64,000 nt of DNA from the NCBI RefSeq assembly GCF_050624435.1, contig NC_134546.1, positions 79,649,700 to 79,713,699 on the forward strand, given 5' to 3'. The notes below the pieces were generated by a model. That model had not been told where the DNA came from. It saw only the letters and a list, made by a program, of their open reading frames with translations, and made no database searches. Origin of the DNA: Tenrec ecaudatus. Lineage: Eukaryota; Chordata; Mammalia; Afrosoricida; Tenrecidae. The translations under genes and the position numbers were made by a program. Below, one piece after another: positions 23,288 through 35,400 of the stretch (positions within the stretch are counted from its first letter, which is position 1; each line of letters begins with the position of its first letter).

Positions 23288-23839
23288 CTCCTGTCAGCAG
23301 GGGGCTCTCAGAATAAATTGAGCCCAACACCCACCCTGGCTACTAATTCATGGGAGGAAAAATGAGCTTCTTATTATTGCTGTGGTTTCTTTGAGCTTCA
23401 CAAATAACCCTGCTGTTAGTAATCCTTTTTTATTCCAACCCTAAATCTAGAAGCCAATGTTTAAGTATCTTTTCTTCCTTTCCAAATATTCTGCAATGTC
23501 TTAGGGAAAGGAGCTTTAGGGATGACAGACACGTGTTTCCCTTTGTGTTCAGATGCACAAAAAGATTCAGGAAAGCCTGGCCTTGAATCCCTCACATGGT
23601 GAGGAAAGAGATTCTCTAGAATTTCACCATATCATCTGGGTACTTCTAATGATAATGGATATGAAGCTCCATTAAACGTAATATAGGAACAGGTGTTTGT
23701 ATGATTGGTAAAATGAAGACATTGGAAAGAGGACTGTGTGCTCGCAAGGTAACCACCAGCATCGCTTTTCTAGTGTGAGTCCCAGAGCCAGGGGCCCCAT
23801 TCAGCCCTTTCCATCTTTACATATAAACACACCTCCCAC

Positions 23840-23847
23840 ATGCAAAT
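23840..23847 (+). promoter_or_regulatory. IGHV octamer ATGCAAAT (copy B)
   Basis: A perfect octamer upstream of the dead copy B gene, at the same distance as in A and C. Confidence 0.88.
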
Positions 23848-23954
23848 GCCTGACAAGAACCCAAATGAAATCACAGCACGCATGGACTTAAATTCGTATT
23901 CCTTCTCATCCTGGAGAGCCTTTTCTGGGTGTCATGAATCTTATCCACATGAAC

Positions 23955-24385
23955 ATGAAGAATGTGTGGGTTTTCCTCTTTCTGGTGGCAGCTCTGGGAG
24001 ATGAGCGCTTCAGGGATTCATATATGAAGTCTGGCAGTGCAGCTTCTGAGCACATGACTCTGTGTTTCTCTTTATCCCCAGGTGTCCTGGCCCAGGTGTA
24101 GCTACAAGAGTCAGGCCCTGGACTGGCGAAGCCCTTACAGATCCTGTCTCTCACCTGTGCTGTCTCTGGATTCTCTTTAATCAGCTATGCTGTGCACTGG
24201 ATCTTCCATGCCCCAGGAAAGGGACTGGAGTGGGTTGGTGCTATATGGGGTGGTAGGAGCACCGACTATAATCCAGCTCTCCAGGCCTGAGTCAGCATCA
24301 CCAGGAACACTTCCAAGGGCGAAGCTTATTTAAAAATGAGCTCTGTGAATCCTGAGGACACAGCCATGTATTACTGTGCCAGAGA
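23955..24385 (+). pseudogene. IGHV clan II pseudogene, copy B
   Basis: Paralogue of the genes at 6490 and 31971. The leader exon 23955-24000 is 46 nt, but the donor is AT (24001) where copies A and C have GT, so splicing should fail. Exon 2 begins at 24082 and the V region at 24093. The frame is continuous with no indel but has TAG at the third codon (24099-24101) and TGA in FR3 where A and C have CGA (CAG GCC TGA). FR2 reads [10 protein letters not shown], replacing the usual Arg-Gln. Both cysteines and the FR2 Trp are still present. The damage is all point mutation, which suggests fairly late inactivation. The RSS is also damaged. Confidence 0.94.
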
Positions 24386-24426
24386 CATGGTGATGGGACG
24401 GCAGTGTGAGCCCAGACACACAAACC
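24386..24426 (+). promoter_or_regulatory. Damaged V-RSS (copy B)
   Basis: Heptamer CATGGTG breaks the essential CAC. The nonamer ACACAAACC is displaced by a 2-base AC insertion, giving a 25-base spacer. It should be inactive. Confidence 0.85.
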
Positions 24427-24724
24427 TCCCCTTCAACGGGTCAGGGTTCCAGCAGATGCAAGAGAGCGAAGTCAGTGATGCTTTCCTCTCAGAAGCTGTG
24501 GTTTCCCCACCTGCCAGCACCTCCCTAGGGACCACCATGCACATGACTCTAGGGAATCTTCATGCATCTGAGCATGCCTTCTTTTCTTTAGAATGAGCTT
24601 TGTCTATCTTTCACCATCTATCCAAAGGCAGACTTCAAAATAGTAAATGTTTATGAGATCTCAGTTTACAATTCAGGGTACTAAACAGTGCTGCTTGTTG
24701 TCAAAGTTAGAAATATTAAAATAA

Positions 24725-24900
24725 AATGAACTCACTGCCGTCGAGTCCATGACAATTTAATGTCACACCACTGTGGGGTTCTGATATTTAAGGCTATACA
24801 TCCCCTTGTCTTTTTTCCCCAATGGAATGGCTGATGGTTGCAATCCACTGACATGCAAATCTCAGCCCAATCAAAGCCACTATACCACCAAGACTCTCCT
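24725..24900 (-). mobile_element. Antisense AfroSINE (copy B)
   Basis: Starts with 'aactcactgccgtcgagtcc' and runs to a worn tRNA-like head near 24900. Orthologous in position to 7262 and 32740. Confidence 0.65.
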
Positions 24901-25503
24901 GAACATATTAATGCAGCATGAAATCCTCATGTGAGTTCCAAGGTGTCTATCTGCGTTATTCCCTGAGCACTGTGGGTCGTGATTGACTAATATCCTCTAT
25001 GTCTCAGAAAATAATTGTGGTCTTCTGGGCCTAAAATGGTGGTGACCTGTCGTTAGTGATACTTGATACCTAATGTCTCCCTTGATACAAAAACAAGTGC
25101 TCCGAGCATAGGGCATAGACCCCTGACACTGGGAACAGGTGAACTGGAATGACCTGCCTGGTGGGTGGAGTCATTAGTAAGATCATTCATTGGCATCACA
25201 ATGAAGGGAGCACTCATTGGAAGGACAATTTTGATTAAAAATAGCAAGTATGTCACCAGAAGAGGAAATTGCAGACTAATATCACAGAATGCTCTTTAGA
25301 ATTGAGAACAGTGTGATTTCTCACATATTTTGAACCTGTGCTAAGGGGATCCAGGTCCTAAAGAACACCCTGTTTGGCAGAGTGTCAGCAAAACAGAGGA
25401 AAACGCTCAGGTAGATGCACAGACAGAGTGGCTGCAAAAGTGTTCTCACACTTAGGAGGAAGTGAGGCTGGTTCAAGTTGTGGCAGTTGTATTTTTCCGG
25501 GTA

Positions 25504-25994
25504 GGCTATGGAAGCAAAGTCTTAAACAGGCATATTTGTATAAGAGAGAGTTTTATATAATTGTACATTAAGAAAGTATCCCAACCCAGTCCAATCCAAG
25601 CCCATAAGTCCCATGTTCACCCATATGTCTGATACCAATCTATAAAGTCCTCTTCAGACTCAAGAAACACTTACAGTGACACTGAGTGCAGGAGATTAAG
25701 GCCAGTGGGTAGAAAGTCTTTGGATCCAGTGGCACTGTAATCATCTCATCTCTGGCAGGGTCTAATGTGGCTTCTTCAACTTCCAGGGCTGCATGCAGGT
25801 AGGTCCCTGTGGCTTCATCTCAGGGATATCTCGCAGGAAGTGAGCAGAGAGAGAGAAGTGTCTCTCACCTTTAAGGAGGAAAATACCGATTTCCCAGAAT
25901 TATCAGGAGAAGGCCATGCCTACCTAGAGGCCCCATCTGATTGACAGGCTAGACTCCACCCATACACTCTTAATCTTCACACTGAAAAAGGATT
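25504..25994 (-). mobile_element. ERVL-type LTR relic, copy C
   Basis: Paralogue of the relic at 480-970, carried along in the segmental duplication and nearly identical to it. It is not an independent insertion. Confidence 0.6.
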
Positions 25995-27056
25995 ATATAA
26001 CTACCACAGCAGTTTGTGTATTTGTTCTGTTGTACACAGAGCCATTATGAGTAAAGCTGACTCAAAATCTCCAAACAACATCTCTGATATAGTGAGGTTC
26101 AGAAAATTGAGATTAATTCTGGCTAGCCAAAAGTAATTACCTAAAATAATAATAATATATTACACCCTTTTATATTCAGAAAGTATTAAATTACTTAATA
26201 TTTAAAATTCAATACATATACCATTCCTTATTAAGGTTAACTATGTATCTATCAAACAATCAGGAATAGGTAATAAATCCTATATACAAAGATTATAAAC
26301 AACTCTACCCTCCCTGGTGGCATAGTGGATTTCACATTGGGATGTATGTACAAGGTAAGCAGTTCAAGACTCCCAGACACACCAAGGGAGTCATATGAGG
26401 CTCTACAAAGATTGACAAGGATTGTAAATTATACAATCCAAATCCAAAGGAGGTAATAGTGTCCGAGCTTACATTGTGAGATTCCGGTGTGCAAAAGGGT
26501 GTGGGTGACAGTAGATGCTCAAACGGCATTTTCAGGATCTACACAGGGACGATGCCTTCAGTGATTTCCTTCTCATCATAACGGAGGAATGGGAATAACC
26601 TCGTGATCAGGCAGAGTACTGGAGAGATGACTATTGTAGATTAAAATGATAAATCTGCAGAGAAAATAACTAGAATAAGGAGTCCTGGGGGCAATAGCAA
26701 GGGAGGTGGGAAGCAAACCAGAGTTGATATAAAGGAGTTCAAGGAGGAAGAAAATGTTCTGATTGTGGGAGAGATTGTACGACACTGGTTAAGATGTTTA
26801 ACTATAGATTGGTATGATGTCTGGATTAGGTCCTAATAAAGTGGTTTAAAAGAAAAACTTAAAGGATTTTAATTGCTGAACAAATATTTTTAAACATTTT
26901 TCTTTTGAATATGTTTAACAATTACTTTTATAGGAGTGGTTGATACCAAGCGGCTCAAGTAGACAGAGAATATTTTGAAAATGATGATGGCAACATATAT
27001 ACAAATGAGCTCAATACAATTGATGTATGGATTGTTATAAGCGTCCCCAATAAGCT

Positions 27057-27860
27057 GATGATGCCCAGCTATCAAAAATATAGCATCTGTGCTTTTAAAG
27101 GCTTGAAGATAAACAAGTGGCCATCACGCTCAGAAGCAACAAAGGCCACATGGAAGAAGCACACCAGTCTGTGTGACCACGAGTTGTTGAAAGGATCAGA
27201 TACCAAACATCAAAGAAGAAAATATCATACCATTGTAAATGAGGGTGAATGCAGAGTGGAGATCCAAAACCCACCTGTAGGCAGCTGGACAACCCCTCAC
27301 AGAAGGGTCGCAGGAAGGAGAAGAGCCAGTCAGGTTGCAGGGTAGCAAAGATGAAACAACGTTCCTCTAGTTCCCTCCTCCCCCCGCCCCCGCTGCACTA
27401 TCATGATGCCAATTCTACCTTACAAATCTGGCTAGACCAGAGGATGTACACTGGTACAGATAGGAACTAAAACACAGGGAATCTCGGACAGATCTCTTCA
27501 GGACCAGTGGTGAGAGTGGCAATACCTGGAGGGAGAGAAGGTGGGGTAGAGAAGGGGAACTGATTACAAGGATCTACATATAACTTCCTCCCTGGAGCAT
27601 GGACAACAGGAAAGTGGGTGAAGGGAGATGTCGGACAATGTAAGATATGAGAAAATAATAATCATTTATAAATTATCAAGGGTTCATGAGGGAGGGGGAA
27701 ATGGGGAGGGAGGGAGGAAAATGAGGAGCTAATTTCAAGGACTCCAGCAGAAAGCAAATGTTTTGAGAATGATGGCAACAAATACACAAATGTGCTTGAC
27801 ACAATGGGTATGTGTATGGATAGTGATAAGTGTTGTATGAGCCCCCAATAAAATGATTTT
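27057..27860 (+). mobile_element. L1-type 3'-end fragment, copy C
   Basis: Paralogue of 2021-2826, with the same truncation point and AATAAA tail. It was inherited by duplication rather than by a second insertion. Confidence 0.75.
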
Positions 27861-30408
27861 TTAAATTACTTTTATAAAATAATGTTGCACATTGAAAAAG
27901 AAATCTAACATAGATTTAAAACTATCTATACATATTTCATAATAAAATGTGCAAGTTTTTCCATGATAAGAACCTATTCACAGTGTCTGAAATGCTGAGG
28001 AGCAGCTCTGCTCTGCTCTGCTCTGCTCTGGAGGGCCACTGTGAGTCTGCAGTCACTTGGTGCCAGTGCGTTATGGTGATGGACTTTCTCAATTAGTATC
28101 TTATTTGGGTTGCTTAACTCCATTCGTTTCTCTTCTGTGTATTCTGAATTTTGTTTAAACATATTTAATACTTTGTCAGGAATTGCTCTATTTCCCCCAT
28201 GTCCTGGTCTCCATACTGGGTGTTTTATTTTGATTGTGCCATCTTTTTTTCTGTGACATCATTCATTATACTATTTATACTATCTTTATTAACATTTTAA
28301 TGGCTTTCCTTTTAAATATATTTTTTACTGGTTGTACTTCAATTTAAAAAGTAGATTTATAAAAATAACTTTATTCTTCTTTCCAGATATATAAGGTCAT
28401 CATAAGAGTATATTTCTGTTAAACCAGTGTCTGAGGTCACCAGCAAAAGCACAGCTTGCACACAGGCATTGGATGCAGCTGCAGTTTGCTCACACAGGGA
28501 AGAAACAGAGCCGGCTCATCATCAGGAGTGGGCACCAATCCCCACAGGCAGTGGTCTTACGCTGTGGCCAGTGCAGGCATCCCTTGTCGGTGCTGCAGTT
28601 GAAGAACAGTGCTCCCTCCTCAACAGCAAAGATAAGGAAAGAGGTTGTGCTAAAAGCTGAAATCTACTGGAAGGCAAGGAGTTGGTTTTCTTGTTGTTTG
28701 GTACATTTCATGGAATGTGCATAACAATCCGTTAGCAAGTGTTCAGCAGAAGGCATAGGGTGTGTTGTAGGACACCCCACCCAAAGGGTGTGTTTGGATC
28801 CAGGAGCCTTGGGAGAGGCTTCAGCCAGTGAGGTCATCACATCCCAGTAGCCGGACTGACACATTTAGTTCTAAGCCCACCTGTGTCTGCCATGGACCCC
28901 AGGAAAGGGCTGCAGACTGCACATGAACTGCTTGTTTCCTCAATTTCCGATTTCTATCCCGGTTTATCTCAGATGTATTTTGTCAGCGGGCGAAACATAC
29001 TAGATTCTTTTTTTTTTTTTTTAGTGTTTCTGGAAATGAAAAAATTTATTTGTGTTTAAACATCACTCCCAAACTCTTGAAAACATGGACCTTTCCCACT
29101 CCCCTCCCCCACTTGGAGATGACAAGTGAGCTACACAGGGTGGGTTGGTGTGCCTGGCCCACCCCCAGGCCCTCCCTGGGCCCTCAGGGTGGGAGAGGCT
29201 GAGAGCTCTCTGCAGGAGATGAGTTTGCTGAGTTCATTTTCACATTGGAAACTCACTGTTGCTGCAACACACTCCACTAGATGAGTTTAAAACAGAATCA
29301 AAAGGGATAGATCACCTTTCATTAAAACAAAGTCTTTCCACACTAAAAATAGATTTATAAATATATCCCTCCCTTTTAAATATATATAGCCTTCTCCCTT
29401 TCCCCTACCCATCTCCCCTCCCCCCAATTGTCACTATGGAGATTGTGTCCAGGGAAACAGCCATTCTAACCACTTGGGTCTCTTTCTGGACTTCCCAGTG
29501 AGTGTGATGCAGATCTGAGGAGGAAGTACTGGCAGGCAGGCATGTCAGGGTGGGGGTGGGGTGGCTGCACAGGATGGAGGCTCCATCCCATTGCGGGTCC
29601 ACCACCAAAATGTTTTTATGTTTTACAGTAGATGAAACTCAAAATTGATGAACATATAGAGATAGCAAGTAGAAGAAGGGCTTCTGGGGGATACAGTGGT
29701 GGGTGGAGGTGGGGTGAAGGAAGCTGATAGCAAGGAGTTCAAGGAAAAGGATGTTTCCAAACTGATTGTGGTAGCAGTCATACAATACTGCCTAATCGCT
29801 TTGAACTGTGGAATGATCTGATATCTGTATTAGCTCCCAATAAAATGGTTTTGAAAGAACAATATATTAATTAAATATTACATAAAGACTCTTCCATTTG
29901 CTAAAAATTTTGTCAATTCAAATTTCTGGCTTATATCATAATATCTTTTCAAGTTCAATATTTTAGCTAGTTTTCTGAAATGTCCTTGTACCAGCAAGAC
30001 TTTCCGTAATTTCTGATTATGGGTGAAAAATATCTGTATGTCATGTTTTAATTCATTTTACTCATGGTCAATATATATGCAACACAATATTTTCAACATT
30101 CTTCTCATGCATAATTCAGTGGTATTAGATTTTGAATGTGTTCAACATTTATCAACATCTGAAAATTTTCCTATCACACACATAAGAGAAGGCCAGAAAA
30201 AAGAATTTTGGCTTGCCACTGTCTTTGATAGCATGGAATAAATAATTTTAAACTTCTTGCTTCAAATCTGGCTTAACTATGTTTACTCTTCCTGAGGAAA
30301 GAATGAAGCATAAACCCCGTTCAATACCTTCACTGTCCTTCAGGCAGATTTCCTTAACCTGTATTGTATTATGACATATATCCCAATATCAATATTTACA
30401 GACCATAA

Positions 30409-30900
30409 TGTTAGTTTTCTCTCTCCGGCCTAAATCTCAGCCTCGGTCCTTAGCTCCACGGAAGAAAGATTTCATGCCAAAGCCGGGCTCGTGATCCAAG
30501 TGAATTTAATGAAAGTTCAAAGAAGCATCAGGTTTTACGCGGCACCCATAGGATCCCTTTGACCATGCAGCCTGGCAGAGACTGCTCTGGGACACACAAG
30601 GATCTCTCTCCTCCCACGAAGACCACCAGACCGCCCAAGCAAGACAAGACCAAGAGACCAGGCGCCCAAGAGACCCTCTCCCTTCCGGTCCCTGCCTTTT
30701 CAAGGGTTCCCGGGGGAGGTGTGGTGAACGACCCCAGGTAGATTCCATTGGCTGAATTGCAATCACCGGGCCCAGGTGGGCTGCTCCAGGTGTAACGCCC
30801 ATCCAAGCCCACAGGCGGGAAAATCCAGCTTTTGTCTTTTGCTGGCTCTCCTGGGCATGCGTAATGGACTTCCCAATTCCCTAGGCTAAGCTACCTAACA
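30409..30900 (-). mobile_element. GC-rich solo LTR private to copy C
   Basis: 492 bases bounded by TGTTAG...CTAACA and flanked by ATAA/ATAC, a 4-base duplication with one mismatch. Copy A has the empty site 'gaccatac' near 5512. Read on the minus strand it contains CCAATGG, an AT-rich box before the GC-rich part, and ATTAAA near the end. That fits a retroviral LTR with 4-bp duplications (ERV1/gammaretrovirus-like). No internal sequence remains. Confidence 0.8.
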
Positions 30901-30965
30901 ATACCTCTACTATAATCAAATCAGAGTGTTTTCAACTTATAGCACTCGCTTCCCCTAAAGATTTG

Positions 30966-31000
30966 CACAGTGAGAGCCACTGGAAGTCCAGACATAAAAC
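30966..31000 (+). promoter_or_regulatory. Fossil RSS 1 (copy C)
   Basis: CACAGTG followed 19 bases later by ACATAAAAC. It corresponds to the 23-spacer version at 22966 with four spacer bases lost. Confidence 0.45.
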
Positions 31001-31244
31001 TAACCTCAGGGGAAAAGCTGACCTGCAGGGATGCTAAAAACCCATGAACTCTTGGACCAAGTGCAGAAAGAAGTAAGACAGGAGCCTGGGTAAGGACTGC
31101 AGTGCCTGGTCAGCTAGAACGGCTGTGCTGACCACTATGATAGCTCTACTGCCCATGGCAGGAAACCTGATGAGACAACTCCAGGTAACACTCCTGACAA
31201 ATAGTCTGAATGCTTATGACCAGAGAAATTGTTGCTTTTTCATC

Positions 31245-31283
31245 CACAGAAGTTGGAAGACAGTGTAAACCCAGGAAACACCT
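31245..31283 (+). promoter_or_regulatory. Fossil RSS 2 (copy C)
   Basis: Same as 5770-5808: CACAGAA, 23 bases, GAAACACCT, then the 'cagcagggggctctcag' flank. Confidence 0.5.
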
Positions 31284-31855
31284 CTCCTGTGTGTGATGGG
31301 ATGCTGTCAGCAGGGGGCTCTCAGAATACATTGACCAAACACCACCCTGGGTACTAATTCATGGGAGGAAAAATGAGCTTCTTATTCTGTGGTTGCTTTG
31401 AACTTCACTAATAACCAAATAACCCTGCTGTTAGTAAACCATTTTTATTCTAATTCTAAATCTAGAAGCTAATGTTTAAGTATCTTTTACTTCTTTCTAA
31501 ATATTCTGCAATGTCCTAGGGGAAGGAGCTTTAGGGAAGACAGACACGTGTTTCCCTTTGTGTTCAGATGTATGAAAAGATTCAGGAAAGCCTGGTCCTG
31601 ATTCCATCACATGGTGATGAAAGAGATTCTCTATAATTTCACCAGATCACCTGGGTACCTCTGGTGATAATAGATATAAAGCTCCATTAAATGTAAAGTA
31701 TGAACAGAAGTTTGTATGGTTGGTAGAATGAAGATCTTGGAAAGATGACTGTGTTCTCCCAAGAACTCCACCAGCATCGCTTTTCTAGTGTGAGTCCCAG
31801 AGCCAGGGGCTTCCATTCAGCACTTTCCACCTTTACATACAAATGCACCTCCCAC

Positions 31856-31863
31856 ATGCAAAT
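31856..31863 (+). promoter_or_regulatory. IGHV octamer ATGCAAAT (copy C gene)
   Basis: A perfect octamer 109 bases before the first leader ATG at 31965. Confidence 0.92.
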
Positions 31864-31970
31864 ACCCAGTAAGAAGCCAAATGAAACCACAGCACACATG
31901 TACTTAAATTCGTATTCCTTCTCACCCTGAAGAGCATTTTCTGGGTGCCACTAATCTTATCCACATGAAC

Positions 31971-32403
31971 ATGAATTGTGTGTGGGTTTTCCTCTTTCTG
32001 GCGGCAACTCTGGGAGGTGAGCGCTTCAGGGATTCACACATGAAATCTGGGGATGCAGCATCTGAGCACATGACTCACTGTTTTTCTCTTTATCCCCAGG
32101 TGTCCTTGCCCAAGTGAAGCTACAAGATTCAGGCCCAGGACTGGTGAAGCCCTCACAGACCCTGTCTCTCACCTGTACTGTCTCTGGATTCTCTTTAACC
32201 AGCTATGATGTGCACTGGATCCGCCAGACCCCAGGAAAGGGACTAGAATGGGTTGGTGATATATGGACTGGTGGGAGCACACACTATAATCCAGCTCTCC
32301 AGTCCCGAGTCAGCATCACCAAGGACTCCTCCAAGAGTCAAGTTTATTTAAAACTGAGCTCTGTGAATCCTGAGGACACAGCCATGTATCACTGTGCTAG
32401 AGA
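31971..32403 (+). CDS. IGHV clan II gene, copy C; apparently functional
   Basis: The best V gene in the window. It supplies the heavy-chain variable domain up to CDR3. Leader exon 31971-32016 (46 nt; an extra in-frame ATG at 31965), donor gtgagc. Acceptor ccccag; exon 2 from 32100; mature N-terminus at 32111 ([10 protein letters not shown]). FR1 Cys in LTCTVS, FR2 [15 protein letters not shown] with Trp and the normal Pro, FR3 ending MYHCAR. CDR1 is GFSLTSYD and CDR2 is IWTGGST. No stops, good splice sites and an intact RSS. It differs from the copy A protein at about seven positions, several in or beside CDR1/CDR2. The His before the last Cys (usually Tyr) is shared with A. IGHV4 versus IGHV2 naming cannot be settled here. 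Confidence 0.96.
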
Positions 32404-32442
32404 CACAGTGAGGGGAAGTCAATGTGAGCCCAGACACAAACC
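32404..32442 (+). promoter_or_regulatory. V-RSS, consensus heptamer, 23-bp spacer
   Basis: CACAGTG, exactly 23 bases and ACACAAACC. Expected to be competent for RAG-mediated joining. Confidence 0.95.
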
Positions 32443-32739
32443 TCCTTGCAGCAGGCCAGGGTTTCAGCAAATTTAAGAGAGAGAAGTCAGTGAGTCTTTC
32501 CTCTCAGAAGCTGCGGTTTCCCCACCTGCCAGCACTTCCCTTGGGACCACCAAGCACAGTGACTCTGGGGAATCCTTATGCATCTGAACATGCCTTCTTT
32601 TCATTGGAATGGACTTTGTCTATCTTTCATCATCTATCCAAAGGCAGACTTCACAGTAATAAATATTTATGAGATCTCAGTTTACAATTCAGGGTACTAA
32701 CTAGTGCTGTTTGTTGTCAAAGTAAGAAATATTGAAGGA

Positions 32740-32925
32740 AAAAAAGGAACTCACTGCCATCGAGTCCATGCCAATTTATAGTCATGCCAGTGTGGGTTTC
32801 CAATATTTAAGGCTGTAGATTCCCTTGTCTTTTTTCCCATGGAATGTCTGGTTGTTGCAAACTAATGGCATGCAAACTCAGCCCAAGGCTTAACCACTAT
32901 GTCACCAAGACTCCTTGTGAACATA
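32740..32925 (-). mobile_element. Antisense AfroSINE (copy C)
   Basis: 'aactcactgccatcgagtcc' at the left, continuing to a tRNA-like head near 32920. Most complete of the three paralogues. Confidence 0.7.
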
Positions 32926-33354
32926 TTAATGCAGTAAGAAATTCTCCTGTGAATTCGAAATTTTCTCCAAGCCATCAGATTGATGTCCAATATTTTCATT
33001 CCAGTGAATGATCACAAGTATATGTTTATGTACTCATTTTATCTTAGAATGACTGGATAATATTGCATATGTTGATATTTTTAGGTTTTCATTGGCTTTC
33101 ATACTGTCTCTTCTTCACTGTGCATCTATAATAGTCATGCAACACAGTTTCCTCAAGTTCTAATTCATTAATTTACAAAGGGACAATATTTATGAAATCA
33201 TCTCTTGAGATGGTTCATCTGCCTTGGATTAGTGAAACATATTCTGTTGTGTAATCATCAGCTCTATATGTATATATATCGATCCATTCTATTATCTTCT
33301 CTAGAATGTAGCTAATTCACATCCAGAAATCCTAAACAACAAGTGAGTAATTGT

Positions 33355-33500
33355 TCTGTTGGAATTTCCAGAGGAGAGTGTCTTAGGGATTCAGAGACAA
33401 AAGTCTAGAGATCATCAACTTGAACAGATGGTTCACTGCGATTGTCCTTTTTCCATGAGGTCCAACTCAGGTGCAGTTATAGGGATTCCCACCACACTCA
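33355..33500 (+). pseudogene. IGHV clan II relic, leader to early FR1
   Basis: A leader-like end at about 33375 is followed by an intron resembling that of live clan II genes ('cttagggattcagagacaaa' against 'cttcagggattcacacatga'). Then 'ccatgaggtccaactcaggt' and 'gcagttatagggattcc' look like the exon 2 start, with TAG inside the first codons. After about 33490 it runs into an antisense SINE fragment (about 33495-33575). No FR2, FR3 or RSS. The matching stretch is deleted in copy A. Confidence 0.6.
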
Positions 33501-33798
33501 CCCCAACACCTAACTCACTTCTGTTGAGTCAATTAAGACTCATAGAGTCAGTGCAGGACAAAACATAACTGCCCTTTCGGATTTCTGAGACTAAAACTTT
33601 TCAGGATCAGAAAACTTCATCTTTCTCCCAAACAGTAGATTGTAATCTTGAACTACAGTACTTGAAAATTAATAGTCTATTGTGTAATCCAACACAGGAT
33701 ATACTAGGTATTGAGGAGTGGTTTTGACTTTGCTTATCCTGAGCCTATTTCATTTATTTTAAAACTTGAAGAGTAATTTCTTTTAAAACTTGGTGATT

Positions 33799-35400
33799 CT
33801 TAGCAGCATGGGAAGAACTGGAGGAAATCATGCTAAGCGAAGTAAGTCAGGCACAAAAGGAGCAGTAAAACATAAGCCCGCTGAGGTAAGAATTAAAATT
33901 TTTTTAAAAAAGCAAAAGTGTCATAGGGGAAAAAGCTACTGTATACAAACATTTTTGTGGTGAAGACTGTGTAGTATGGCAGAGACCAGACCAAATCTAG
34001 GGATGCACATGGTAGACAATGGTGGAGGAGGGGGGTAAAGGAAAACAAAAGGATGAATATAAGGAAGAAAAGGGTACTGGGGACATGGGGCACTAATCCA
34101 CCCAAGGGGAGGGTATGGTTTATATCTCCACAGGGAAAGTGGGACAAGACTTCAACACAATGCCGCAAGGTGTGAATGCAGTATCCCGACGTGGAGTGGG
34201 GAACTAGTGGAGAGGTCTGGGAGGCTGGCCCCAGCATCATAAATTAAGTGAATTCCTGCCCCTCCCCCCAAAAGAATTTGTTCCAAAGGACGACATTGAC
34301 TCTGCAGCTCCGGAAGATGGACATATCTGATCAGAGCACACGGGAGCAGATGAGGGGGCAGGAGGAGAGAGTGGAACACAGCCTGGCCCACCAGGCCGTG
34401 AGGATGATGTTCCTGAGTAGAGCAGCCAGTCCACAGAGAGAACAACATGGCTGGTCCCACTATGAGAAATGATGCCTCTCAGTGACTAAGGGCGATACAG
34501 GGGACAGCACCAGAGACATAGTGTGGGAATTGTAGCTGACCTGATCCCACCACACCGAGGCAAAGCACTGGGGGAGTGCAGCAGAACAGAAATAGAATGG
34601 AGTGGCAAGGTCCCCAAGGAATGCTGAAAGTGGACTTTGGGGCCAGGGAGTGGTGCCCCAATAGACTGGACTGGAAAACACTCCTAAGGGCCAACAAACG
34701 ATCCTTGAACTAACTACAAGCTTTTCTTTTGTGAAGTGTTTTGTTTTGTTCTTTGTCAGTGGTATGTTTTTGATGTTTTGTTGTCTGGTTGTATACTGTT
34801 GCTTTGTTTTCTTCTATCTTGTTTTCATGCATGTTATTGTCTCCACAGGTCTGTCTGAATAGGACAGGCTGGATGAACTATCTGGAGGAAAAACAATGGG
34901 ACCGACAGTTCCGGGGGGATTTGGGTTGGGGAGGTTAGGGGGGTAAGGAAGTAGTGTTAACAAACACAGGGACGAAGGAACAACATGGGACACAAAATGG
35001 TATACAGGGGGGAGTGGCAGGCCTGGTGGGGAATGAGCAAGGGTAAGGTTGCGTAGAGAAGAGGGATAGCTGTAGCCCAGGTGGGGACGGAGCATGGTAG
35101 TGGGGCAGGAGGAAAGTCATGGGAGATGTAGAAAAGAACTAGGGGTCAAAGGGCATTTATGGAAGTCTGGACAAAGAAATGTACATGCAAATATATATAT
35201 GAGGATGGGGAAATAGATCTATTTATCTATATTTATAGGTTAAGTATTAAGGTGGTGGAAAGACCTTGGGCCTCTACTCACACACTCCCTCAATGCATGA
35301 ATTCTTTCTTTTATTAAATTGGAACTCTATGATGCTCACTCTCCCAACAAAACTGCTGAAGCCAAAGCGGGTGAACAAGTAAATGTGGTGAAGAAATCTG
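33799..35400 (+). mobile_element. L1-type element 1, 5' part (inversion breakpoint)
   Basis: The first part, 'aaatcatgctaagcgaagt', resembles L1 3'-UTR sequence, followed by the family body in forward order. It starts right after 'aaaacttggtgatt' (33785-33798) and stops abruptly at 35400. The rest of the same insertion is in reverse at 47063-47640, next to the complement of the same 14 bases (47049-47062). Confidence 0.85.

Larger units (their letters stand above)
18100..25025 (+). repeat. Segmental duplication copy B (older, partial)
   Basis: This block follows the order of 2930-7360 and 27960-32900: SINE tail, AT-rich stretch, AATAAA-ended repeat, fossil RSS sequences, octamer, IGHV exons and antisense SINE. 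It is visibly more diverged than A is from C. It carries two private insertions, a solo LTR (19698-20196) and an L1-type element (20504-22861). It abuts the start of copy C at about 25026. Confidence 0.85.
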
